DNA of 64,000 nucleotides from Rugosimonospora sp040255525 (GTDB taxonomy: Bacteria > Actinomycetota > Actinomycetes > Mycobacteriales > Micromonosporaceae), in NCBI GenBank assembly GCA_040255525.1, contig JBDZVD010000004.1:69592-133591 (forward strand). The letters are read 5' to 3'. The notes under the pieces were generated by a model, which was not told where the DNA came from, did not search any database, and saw only the letters and a program-made list of their open reading frames with translations. Positions 16,422 to 23,863 of this stretch are shown here, piece after piece. Position 1 is the first letter of the stretch. The number at the start of each line of letters is the position of its first letter. The position numbers and the translations under genes were made by a program.

Positions 16422-18188
16422 TTAGCCTAATAAGTTGACGGATGACCGATCGGTCACTTGATGATGCACGTACGGATGAGTGGCCGCGCGTTCAACTTTT
16501 GCTAGGAGGCCCCCGAAACGTCCGGCGCCGGCGGCCGGGAGGGCCCAGCCCTCCGACACCTCGACCAGCCGGGCGTCCGGCTTCTCCAGCCAGGCGAGCA
16601 CCCGCTCGGACTCCTCGGCACTGGCGCACGGAGTGGGACCCGGCCCGGGGCGGACCGTCTCGGCCGTGGCCAGCAGGGCGTCGATGGTGGGTTGCGGATG
16701 TGCGCGGGGGGCGGAGGTGCCGGCGGCGACCAGCCGGCCGCGGCGGACCACGGCCAGCTCCCAACCGCCTACGGCGGCCGGGCGGGCTGCGACCAGCTCG
16801 GCGATCACGGTAAGTGAGTGTAGTCGCTGCATGCGTATCGTGGCCCGAAGAAGCGCGCCGAGCCGTCCACGCAATACCCCGGCCTCCTCGTAGCGCTGCC
16901 CGGCGGCGAACCCGTCGATGCGGGCCAGCAGGGCCTCGACGAGCGGGCCCGGGTCCCCGGCGGTGGCGGTGCGGAACGGCTGTGCCGCGACCGCGTCGTA
17001 CTTCTCCACCGAGATCCGGTGCTCGCACGGGGCGGGGCAGCGACCCAGCTCACCCAGCACGCAGGCCGGCCTCGGCGTGCGTACGGACAGCTTGTGCGTG
17101 CACTGGCGCAGCGGCAGGGCGTCGTAGACGGCAGCGGCGGCCAGCTCCGCCGCCTTCGCCGACGAGAACGGGCCGAGGTAGCTGGCGCCATCGCCGGCGA
17201 GCTGCCTGACCACGGACAGGCGCGGGTACGCCTCGGCGGTCAGCTTGAGCCAGTGCACCCGTTCCGGAAACTTCGACCGCCGGTTGTACGGCGGCTTGTG
17301 CGCACCGATCAGCCGCAGCTCACGGACCTCGGCCTCCAGCGAGTGCGCGCACTCGATGGCCTCCACCCGGGTCGCCGCGGCCAGCATCTCGGTGATCCTC
17401 GCCCGCTTCTCGGCGGCGGTGAAGTACGACTTCACCCGGGTGGCGATCGTGCGGCTGGTGCCCACGTAGAGCGGCCGGTCGTCGAGTGCCCGGAACACGT
17501 ACACCCCCGGGGTGTCCGGCAGCCCCTCGCCCAGGTGGCGCTTGCTGCGCTGGACCGGGCTGACCGCGCGGGCGAACTCGATCGCCTCGCCGAGCGTGAA
17601 CACCCGGTGCCCGCCGAGCCGGGCGAACAGGCCGTGCAGCACGTCGACGGTGGCCCGGGCGTCGTCCAGCGCGCGGTGGCTGGGCACCCGGGTGCGGAAG
17701 AACGCGGCCAGCGTGGACAGCTTGCGGTTGGGCACCTCGTCGCGGGTCAGCGCCCGGCGGGCGAGCGCGGCGGTGTCCAGCACCTTCGGGCGCGGCCAGG
17801 GGTACCCGAACCGGGCGCAGGCCGCCTTCAGGAAGCCGACGTCGTAGGGCGCGTTGTGGGCCACCCAGACCGCGCCGCGCGCGAACTCCAGGAACGCCGG
17901 CAGGACCTCGGCGAGCCGGGGCGCCGGGGCGAGCATCGCGCTGGTGATCCCGGTCAGCACGGTGACGTAGGGCGGGATGGGCTGGTCGGGGTTGACCAGC
18001 GTGCCGAATTCGCCCAGCTCCTCGCCGCCGAGAATCTTCACCGCGCCGATCTCCGTGATGCCGCAGTCATCCGGCCGGCCGCCGGTCGTTTCGAGATCAA
18101 CGACGACGAACGTGGTGTCCCGCAGGGGCCGCGCCTCCGGATCGTCGAGGAGCTGGTCGATGGTCTGTTGGACGAAGATCGACGGCAC
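16422..18188 (-). CDS. DEDDh exonuclease fused to a GIY-YIG (UvrC N-terminal-like) nuclease domain
   Basis: A 588-residue protein. Residues about 20-190 form an epsilon-like 3'-5' exonuclease: VVVDLETTGG (D-x-E), HNAPYDVGFL (Asp) and SHRALDDARATVD (His..Asp). Residues about 205-300 form a GIY-YIG domain (GVYVFRALDDRPLYVGTSR and PPYNRR), followed by a Cys-rich stretch (CVLGELGRCPAPCEH) and a UvrB-interaction-like helical part (RYEEAGVLRGRL). Actinobacteria typically carry this fusion near trpD (Rv2191 in M. tuberculosis); it is related to UvrC/Cho and presumed to act in DNA repair. GTG 18188 starts the family alignment (SIFVQQTIDQLLDDP). It is divergent from the NYN gene, 72 bp away. Confidence 0.9.
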   Translation of the reverse strand: MPSIFVQQTIDQLLDDPEARPLRDTTFVVVDLETTGGRPDDCGITEIGAVKILGGEELGEFGTLVNPDQPIPPYVTVLTGITSAMLAPAPRLAEVLPAFLEFARGAVWVAHNAPYDVGFLKAACARFGYPWPRPKVLDTAALARRALTRDEVPNRKLSTLAAFFRTRVPSHRALDDARATVDVLHGLFARLGGHRVFTLGEAIEFARAVSPVQRSKRHLGEGLPDTPGVYVFRALDDRPLYVGTSRTIATRVKSYFTAAEKRARITEMLAAATRVEAIECAHSLEAEVRELRLIGAHKPPYNRRSKFPERVHWLKLTAEAYPRLSVVRQLAGDGASYLGPFSSAKAAELAAAAVYDALPLRQCTHKLSVRTPRPACVLGELGRCPAPCEHRISVEKYDAVAAQPFRTATAGDPGPLVEALLARIDGFAAGQRYEEAGVLRGRLGALLRATIRMQRLHSLTVIAELVAARPAAVGGWELAVVRRGRLVAAGTSAPRAHPQPTIDALLATAETVRPGPGPTPCASAEESERVLAWLEKPDARLVEVSEGWALPAAGAGRFGGLLAKVERAATHPYVHHQVTDRSSVNLLG

Positions 18189-18260
18189 GCCCGGACCGTA
18201 CGGGCCGGGTACGACAGTTCCGACGGGCGCCGAACGGGCTAACGATGCGACAATTAACAG

Positions 18261-19961
18261 ATGTCCGCGCAGGTGCCCGACGGCGAGTGCCAGCCAACGG
18301 GCCAGCCTGCGCCCGGTACGCCCCGGTCCGGACCCGGTCAGCCCTCGGCAGTGCCCGCAATGCCCGATTCCGTGTCTCCCCAGGTCAGCGACGGCTCTGC
18401 GGCGTCCGAGTCGCCGGTCGAACCGGCTTGGGCGGCCGATCCCGGCACCGCGCAGAGCGACCCGGCGAGCGGTCAGGTCCAGGCCGGTGACCGGGCCGGT
18501 GGCCAGATCGGTGGCCCGGTCCGGGCCAGCGGCGGGTCCGGGGCGTCCGAGTCCGGGCCGGCTGAGACTGTGCCGGCTGAGACTGTGCCGGCTGAGACCG
18601 GGCTCAACTCCGAGTCGACCGGGCTCGAGTTCGAGGCGATTGCGCCCGACTCCGAGGCGACCGAGCCGCCGCTGCCCGAGCCGGTGCGCCAGCGGGTGAT
18701 CTCGGCGGCGTCGGCCGCGCTGACCGGGATGCCGACCGAGGAGGTACCGCTGTCCCTGCGCCGGGTCGCCCGGTTCGCCCCGAATCGCCGGGCGCGGCTC
18801 GGCGGCGCCGCCATCGCCGCCCAGCTGGCCGGCGACCCGGTGTTCCGCCAGCGGGTCGCGGCCCGGGTCCGGGACGGCGCCGGTGAGCTGGGCGAGGTCA
18901 TCGGCGAGGGGATCCATCCGGCGGCGGCGGACCCCGTGGAGGTCGCCGCGCTGGCGTACCTGGTGCGGCCCACCGGCTGGCTGGCGCTGGTGGAGGCGGC
19001 CGGGGAAGCGGTACGTGCCGAGGCGGACAGCGCCGCGATCACCGGGCTCGTCCGGGACGCCGAGCAGCGCGCCGCCCGCGCGGAGCACGATCGCGCGGTG
19101 GCCCGGGTGGAGGCCGACAAGCTCCGCGACGAACTCGCCCGGCTGCGGGAGGAGGCCGCCGCGCTGCGCGAGGAGAACCGCGCTCTGCACCGCGCGCAGC
19201 GCGAACTCCAGGCCCGTGAGAAGCGGGCCAACGAACTGCTGGCTACGGAGAAGGGCCGGATCGGCCGGCAGAACGCCGATCACGAGGCAGAGGTGCGCCG
19301 GCTGCGCGCCCGGCTGGCCGAGGCGGAGGCGATCGCCGGCGCGAACCGGCAGAGCGCGAAGGAGGCCCGGCAGGTCGACGACGCGCGGCTGTGGCTGCTG
19401 CTGGAGACGATCGGGCAGGCCGCTGCCGGGCTCCGGCGGGAGCTGGCGCTGGACCCGTCGTCCGTGCTGCCCGCCGATGTCGTCGCCGGCGAGGCGGCGG
19501 TACGGCCGGGCTCCGCGGACACCGGCCGGGCCCGTGGGCTGGAGGCCGACGACCCCGTCCGGCTGGACCAGTTGCTCGCGCTGCCCAAGGTGCACCTGGT
19601 CGTCGACGGGTACAACGTGACCAAGAGCGGGTTCCCGGACATTTCCCTGGAACAGCAGCGCAACCGGCTGGTCAGCGGGTTGGGCGGCATCGCCGCGCAG
19701 ACCGGTGCCGAGGTGACCGTGGTCTTCGACGGCGCCGAGCGGATGGTCGGTCTGCCGCCGGCGCCGCGCGGGGTACGCGTGCTGTTCTCCCGCAAGGGGG
19801 AGACCGCCGACGAGCTGATCCGCAGGCTGGTACGGGCCGAGCCGGCGGGCCGCCCGGTGGTGGTGATCTCCACGGACAGGGAGGTCGCCGACGGGGTGCG
19901 GCGCCACGGCGCGTACCCGCTCGGCTCGTCGACCCTGCTGCGCCGATTGGCCCGCGGCTGA
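18261..19961 (+). CDS. NYN (YacP-like PIN-fold) domain protein with long coiled coil
   Basis: A 566-residue predicted RNA-binding or RNase protein. The first 140 residues are low-complexity (Pro/Ser/Glu-rich) and contain a three-fold AETVP repeat. Residues about 270-385 are a charged coiled coil (EADKLRDELARLREEAAALR). The C-terminal 170 residues form the NYN domain with acidic sites in HLVVDGYNVTKSG, VTVVFDGAE and VVVISTDREVAD. ATG 18261 is preceded by TAACGA 16 nt upstream and no good Shine-Dalgarno. YacP-like NYN proteins act in RNA maturation in Gram-positives; the actinobacterial long form is uncharacterised as far as I know. Confidence 0.85.
   Translation: MSAQVPDGECQPTGQPAPGTPRSGPGQPSAVPAMPDSVSPQVSDGSAASESPVEPAWAADPGTAQSDPASGQVQAGDRAGGQIGGPVRASGGSGASESGPAETVPAETVPAETGLNSESTGLEFEAIAPDSEATEPPLPEPVRQRVISAASAALTGMPTEEVPLSLRRVARFAPNRRARLGGAAIAAQLAGDPVFRQRVAARVRDGAGELGEVIGEGIHPAAADPVEVAALAYLVRPTGWLALVEAAGEAVRAEADSAAITGLVRDAEQRAARAEHDRAVARVEADKLRDELARLREEAAALREENRALHRAQRELQAREKRANELLATEKGRIGRQNADHEAEVRRLRARLAEAEAIAGANRQSAKEARQVDDARLWLLLETIGQAAAGLRRELALDPSSVLPADVVAGEAAVRPGSADTGRARGLEADDPVRLDQLLALPKVHLVVDGYNVTKSGFPDISLEQQRNRLVSGLGGIAAQTGAEVTVVFDGAERMVGLPPAPRGVRVLFSRKGETADELIRRLVRAEPAGRPVVVISTDREVADGVRRHGAYPLGSSTLLRRLARG
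18557..18601 (+). repeat. 15-bp in-frame tandem repeat, three units
   Basis: GCCGGCTGAGACTGT at 18557, 18572 and (last three bases changed) 18587, encoding PAETVPAETVPAETG in the disordered N-terminus of the NYN protein. Confidence 0.9.
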
Positions 19962-20007
19962 GTCCGGGGTACCCGTTTTTGTCGTACCCCCCGCTTACAT
20001 TGCGTAC

Positions 20008-20211
20008 ATGCTCATCGACTGTGACAACTGTGAGGTGCGCGGGTCGGCCTGCGCCGGCTGCGTCGTGAGTGTCCTGCTCGGCGCGCCGCCCGCCGGGGTC
20101 GAACTGGACGAATCGGAGCAGGCGGCGCTCGCCGTGCTGGCCGACGCCGGCATGGTGCCCCGGCTACGCCTGGTGACGCGGCAGCACCCGGACCGGTCCC
20201 GGGCGGCATAG
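20008..20211 (+). CDS. Small Cys-rich protein, unknown function
   Basis: A 67-residue protein with two close cysteine pairs near the N-terminus (CDNC at 5-8 and CAGC at 15-18), a plausible zinc or redox site, followed by a helical segment (ELDESEQAALAVLADAGM) and a basic tail. ATG 20008 lies 8-12 nt after a TTACAT/TACATT box and has no ribosome site, so it is probably leaderless. Third-position GC bias supports coding. I do not recognise a named family. It stands between the NYN gene and a repeat-filled gap. Confidence 0.75.
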   Translation: MLIDCDNCEVRGSACAGCVVSVLLGAPPAGVELDESEQAALAVLADAGMVPRLRLVTRQHPDRSRAA

Positions 20212-20520
20212 CCCGGCGGCGCCGCCCGTCCGTGGCGGGCGTAGGCGAGCGGCTGACCCGGCCGGCGGCGCCGCCGCCCGTCCGTCGCGGCATGACCGGG
20301 CGGCAGAGGGCGGCTGGCAGAGGGCGGCTGGCAAAGGGCGGCTGGCAGAGGGCGGCCCGCAGTGGGCGGCCCGCAGTGGGCGGCCCGCAGTGGGCGGCCG
20401 GCGGCGCCGAGCCCGGATCAGGCGCCCGGATCAGGCGTGGTGTGCGCGGCGGCCCACGGGGCCGGGGGCAGCGGCACACCGACCCTACGATGGTCGGGTG
20501 CGATCACGGAGCGAGTGGAC
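20212..20520. other. 309-bp gap filled with repeats
   Basis: No gene is supported. It holds two copies of a CGGCGGCGCCGC..CCGTCCGT segment (about 20216 and 20264), the 14-bp tandem array (20298-20405) and a duplicated CCCGGATCAGGCG (about 20410-20436). The ribosome site GGAGCGA for the M48 gene lies at its right end. Confidence 0.7.
20298..20405. repeat. 14-bp tandem repeat array, about 7.5 units
   Basis: Units start at 20298 (short, 10 bp), 20308, 20322, 20336, 20350, 20364, 20378 and 20392. The first full group reads GGGCGGCTGGCA(G/A)A and the later group GGGCGGCCCGCAGT. A 14-bp period does not keep a reading frame, so it is non-coding. The array shifts from one variant to the other halfway, as expected from unequal expansion. 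Too short and spacer-free for a CRISPR. Confidence 0.92.
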
Positions 20521-21822
20521 ATGAGCCCCCGGACGGCTGCGATCGTGGTCCTGGCCGTGCTGCTCGTCGGCGCCGGAGCGGCGGCGCTGTCGCTGGTGCC
20601 CTGGCGCAGCGCGCCGGCACCGCGCGCCGACCAGCTGGACGCGCTGCGTGAGCTGCCGCCCGACGACGTGGCCAGGGGCCGCGCGTTCCACGCCGACCTG
20701 CGCCCGGCCACCTACGCCTCGATGGGCGTCGGGTTGGTCGTGGCCGTGGTGCTGGGACTCACTCCGGTGGGTGCCCGGATCGTCGCGCTGTTCGGGGGCA
20801 ACTGGGCGGTTCGTGCCGCGATCGGCGGTCTCGCCGTCGTGCTGATCTCCTCGCTGGTCAGGCTGCCGTTCTCGGCGTGGCGCCGGGTCGTGCTGGTCCG
20901 GCACGGGCTGTCCACCCAGAGCTGGCGTGGCTGGGCGGTGGACCTGCTCAAGGGGTACGGGGTCAGCGCGGTGCTCGGCGGCCTGGCGCTGCTGGCGTTC
21001 TACGCGGTGGCCCGGTACGCGCCCGACTGGTGGTGGGCGTGGAGCGCGGTCGGTGCGGCGGGGCTCACCGTACTGCTGTCGTTCGTGTTCCCGGTCCTGT
21101 TCGAGCCGATCTTCAACAAGTTCACCCCGATGGCCGGCAGCCAGCTGCGTACCGATCTGATGGCGCTGGCGGCCGACGACCGGGTACCGGTGCGGGATGT
21201 CCTGGTCGCCGACGCCTCCCGGCGTACCCGAGCGGTCAACGCCTACGTGTCCGGGTTCGGCGCGACCCGCCGGATCGTGGTCTTCGACACGCTGCTCGAC
21301 CGGGCCGACCCCGCCGAGGTGCGCAGCGTCGTCGCGCACGAACTCGGCCACGCCAAGTGCCGTGACGTGGTGACCGGTACGGTCCTGGGCGCCCTGGGCA
21401 CCGCGACCGCGGTCGTCGTGGTGTACCTGCTGGACTCCTGGCACGGGCTGCTGCGCCTGGCGGGCGTGGCCACGGTCGGGGAGCCCCGCTCGGTCGCCCT
21501 GCTGCTGGCGGTCGCCGCCCTCGCCGGGCTGGCTACCGGGCCGGCGCAGAGCCTCGTCTCCCGCAGGGTCGAGGCGCGCGCCGACACGCACGCGCTCGTG
21601 CTGACCCGCGATCCGGCGACCTTCATCGCCACGCATGCCCGCCTGTTCGCGACGAACCTGGCCGACCCGGACCCGAACCGGATCGAACATTTGCTGTTCG
21701 CCAGCCACCCGTCCACGGTGCAGCGCATCGCCGCCGCCCGGGCGTGGGCGCGGGGCGCCGCGGGCGACCCCGGTCCGCACCACGGCCGGACCACGACCGC
21801 GCCCCGGAAAGAGGCCCGATGA
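20521..21822 (+). CDS. M48 family membrane metallopeptidase (Ste24/CAAX protease type)
   Basis: A 433-residue integral membrane protein with an N-terminal helix, several transmembrane segments and the zinc motif HELGH in VVAHELGHAKCRDV (about residues 277-290), the third ligand Glu being in SRRVEARADTHAL. The layout matches Ste24-type proteases, cleaving membrane or lipid-modified proteins. ATG 20521 is preceded by GGAGCGA. Its stop overlaps the pimB start as ATGA, so the two are co-translated. Substrate unknown. Confidence 0.9.
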   Translation: MSPRTAAIVVLAVLLVGAGAAALSLVPWRSAPAPRADQLDALRELPPDDVARGRAFHADLRPATYASMGVGLVVAVVLGLTPVGARIVALFGGNWAVRAAIGGLAVVLISSLVRLPFSAWRRVVLVRHGLSTQSWRGWAVDLLKGYGVSAVLGGLALLAFYAVARYAPDWWWAWSAVGAAGLTVLLSFVFPVLFEPIFNKFTPMAGSQLRTDLMALAADDRVPVRDVLVADASRRTRAVNAYVSGFGATRRIVVFDTLLDRADPAEVRSVVAHELGHAKCRDVVTGTVLGALGTATAVVVVYLLDSWHGLLRLAGVATVGEPRSVALLLAVAALAGLATGPAQSLVSRRVEARADTHALVLTRDPATFIATHARLFATNLADPDPNRIEHLLFASHPSTVQRIAAARAWARGAAGDPGPHHGRTTTAPRKEAR

Positions 21823-22964
21823 GCCGCACGCTGATGGTGACGAACGACTTCCCGCCCAGGTCCGGCGGGATCCAGCGGTTCGTGCACAATCTCGCGGTAC
21901 GCCAGCCGGCCGGTTCGCTGGTGGTGTACGCCTCGACCTGGCCGGCGCGCGATCCCGGCCAGGCCGCGAAGTTCGACGCGGCGCAGCCGTTCGAGGTGAT
22001 CCGGGAGAACACCGGGATGCTGCTGCCGACGCCGGGCGTGGCCCGCCGGGCGGCCGAGCTGGCCCGCTCGTACGACTGCGACTCCGTCTGGTTCGGTGCC
22101 GCGGCACCGCTCGGGCTGCTCGCCCACGGCCTGCGCCGGCACACCGGGATCGCCCGGGCGGTGGCGCAGACCCACGGGCACGAGGCCGGTTGGGCCGCTC
22201 TGCCCGGGGCGCGCGGGCTGCTGGGCCGCATCGGCGACGGCGCCGACGTGGTGACGTACCTCGGCAGCTACTTCCACGCCCGGCTGGCCCCGGTACTGGC
22301 CGGCCGGACCGAGCTGGTGCGGCTGGCACCCGGAGTCGACACCGACGCGTTCCACCCGGACCTGGACGGCTCCGGGGTGCGGACCCGGTACGGGCTGTCC
22401 GACCGGCCGGTGATCGTCTGCGTGTCCCGGCTGGTTCCGCGTAAGGGCCAGGACGTGCTGATCCGCGCGCTGCCCGAGGTGCGCCGGCGGGTACCGGGCG
22501 CCGCGCTGCTCATCGTGAGCGGCGGCCCGTACGGCGACGCGCTGCGCCGGCTGGCCCGCGACACCGGCGTCGCCGACCACGTCGTGTTCACCGGCGAGGT
22601 CGCGTGGCCGGAGGTGCCGCTGCACTTCGCCGCCGGGGACGTGTTCGCGATGCCGTGCCGCACCCGGCACCGGGGGCTGGACGTGGAGGGGCTCGGCATG
22701 GTCTACCTGGAGGCGTCGGCGACCGGGCTGCCGGTACTGGCCGGCGACTCGGGCGGGGCTCCGGACGCGGTACGTGACGGGGAGACCGGCTTCGTCGTCG
22801 ACGGGCGCGACGTGGCCGCGATCGCCGACCGGCTGGCGAGGTTGCTCGAGGATCCGGCGCTGCGCCGGCGGATGGGGGAGGCGGGCCGGGCCTGGGTCGA
22901 CGCGGAGTGGCGCTGGGATCTCCTGGCCGAGCGCATGGGGCGGCTGCTGCGCCCGGCGGAGTGA
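21819..22964 (+). CDS. pimB: GT4 mannosyltransferase, PimB-like (phosphatidylinositol mannoside synthesis)
   Basis: A 381-residue GT-B glycosyltransferase. It begins MSRTLMVTNDFPPRSGGIQR, the actinobacterial PimB start, with the donor-site motif EGLGMVYLEASATGLPV and basic donor loop VSRLVPRKGQD. In M. tuberculosis the orthologue (Rv2188c) adds the second mannose from GDP-mannose to PIM1 on the inner membrane face. Here too it lies near fadD15 and trpD. ATG overlaps the protease stop by 4 bases. The assignment rests on motifs and synteny; other GT4 lipid mannosyltransferases are close relatives. Confidence 0.87.
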   Translation: MSRTLMVTNDFPPRSGGIQRFVHNLAVRQPAGSLVVYASTWPARDPGQAAKFDAAQPFEVIRENTGMLLPTPGVARRAAELARSYDCDSVWFGAAAPLGLLAHGLRRHTGIARAVAQTHGHEAGWAALPGARGLLGRIGDGADVVTYLGSYFHARLAPVLAGRTELVRLAPGVDTDAFHPDLDGSGVRTRYGLSDRPVIVCVSRLVPRKGQDVLIRALPEVRRRVPGAALLIVSGGPYGDALRRLARDTGVADHVVFTGEVAWPEVPLHFAAGDVFAMPCRTRHRGLDVEGLGMVYLEASATGLPVLAGDSGGAPDAVRDGETGFVVDGRDVAAIADRLARLLEDPALRRRMGEAGRAWVDAEWRWDLLAERMGRLLRPAE

Positions 22965-23002
22965 CCACCGCTTCCCTGGGACGCCGGGACCGGCCCGGGG
23001 GA

Positions 23003-23052
23003 GCAGGGAAAACGAGGCGGAGGGAAGATGTCGCCCGCCTCGCTTGCCCTGC
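23003..23052. terminator. Bidirectional hairpin between pimB and the response regulator
   Basis: GCAGGG pairs with CCCTGC and CGAGGCGG with CCGCCTCG, separated by a small internal loop (AAAA opposite CTTG), between convergent genes. Confidence 0.7.
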
Positions 23053-23074
23053 TTCGCTTGCCGTGCTTCCGGGA

Positions 23075-23743
23075 TCAGAACTTGGGCGCGTCGGGCGCTT
23101 CGAGCAGGCCCAGGCGCAGCGCGGTCATCAACGCCTGTGCGCGGTTGGCGGCGCCGAGCTTCTCGTACAGCTTCGAGATGTGCGTCTTGGCCGTCGACTC
23201 GCTGACGAACAGCTGCTTGGCGATGCCGGCCACGCTCATCCCGTCGGCCAGCAGGCGCAGCACCTGACCCTCGCGCGGAGACAGTTGCGGGCCGCTGGGG
23301 GCGAGCCGCCGCTTCATCGCCTCGGCCAGATCGGCGGCGGTGAACGCGCTCGGGGCACTCGCGGCGTGGCGGGCCGCGGCGACGACCTCGTCGGCCGGGG
23401 CCGTCTTGGGGACGAACGCGCTGGCACCGGCCTCCAGAGCACCGAACAGCTGGTCGTCGCCCGCGTACATGGTCAGCACCACGATCCCCATCGTGTTGCT
23501 CGACTTGCGCAGCGCCCGGGTGGCCTCCAGACCGCTGCCGTCGGGCAGCCGGAGGTCCATGATCACAACGTCGGGCTGGAGCGCGCCGGCCTGGCGGACC
23601 GCCTCGGCGACGGTGGCGGCCTCTCCGACCACTTCGAACTGCCGATCGCGCTCGAAGGCGTGGCGCAGTCCCTTGCGGATGAGGTCATGGTCATCGACGA
23701 GCAGAACCTTCGTACGCGCCGTCGGCGTCGCGTTGGTGGACAT
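23075..23743 (-). CDS. NarL/LuxR-family response regulator
   Basis: A 222-residue two-domain regulator: receiver domain with acidic pocket DDHD, phospho-acceptor Asp63 in VIMDLRLPDGSG and the conserved Lys in FVPKTAP; then a LuxR-type helix-turn-helix (LSPREGQVLRLLADGMS, STAKTHISKLYEKLG). It lies 120 bp downstream of the histidine kinase gene on the same strand, so the pair forms a two-component system. ATG 23743. An inverted repeat (23782-23795) sits about 40 bp upstream and could be its own binding site. Confidence 0.93.
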   Translation of the reverse strand: MSTNATPTARTKVLLVDDHDLIRKGLRHAFERDRQFEVVGEAATVAEAVRQAGALQPDVVIMDLRLPDGSGLEATRALRKSSNTMGIVVLTMYAGDDQLFGALEAGASAFVPKTAPADEVVAAARHAASAPSAFTAADLAEAMKRRLAPSGPQLSPREGQVLRLLADGMSVAGIAKQLFVSESTAKTHISKLYEKLGAANRAQALMTALRLGLLEAPDAPKF

Positions 23744-23768
23744 TCCGGATTATCTTCCCTTCTGGACC

Positions 23769-23795
23769 ATGACAACGTCACCTGTCATGTGACAG
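23769..23795. promoter_or_regulatory. Nested inverted repeats upstream of the response regulator
   Basis: CTGTCA-TG-TGACAG (23782-23795), with a second pairing ATGACA (23769-23774) / TGTCAT (23783-23788). It lies 26-52 bp before the regulator start in the kinase-regulator gap, a plausible autoregulation operator. Confidence 0.4.
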
Positions 23796-23863
23796 TTATG
23801 CCATGACTGCGCATCGTATCGACAGGTTCAATCGTCGACTCGACGCCGCGTGCAACAGGACGC

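Noticed and set aside
16443..16456. TGACCGATCGGTCA palindrome 63 bp upstream of the rel-like gene
   Set aside because: Lies inside the 3' coding end of the exonuclease gene, and 14-bp palindromes are expected a few times in 64 kb.
18189..19907. 573-residue N-terminal extension of the exonuclease/GIY-YIG frame
   Set aside because: It lies opposite the NYN gene and is Arg/Leu/Gly-rich without motifs; the family start is at 18188.
20298..20405. CRISPR array
   Set aside because: The 14-bp units are directly abutting with no spacers and no cas genes are near.
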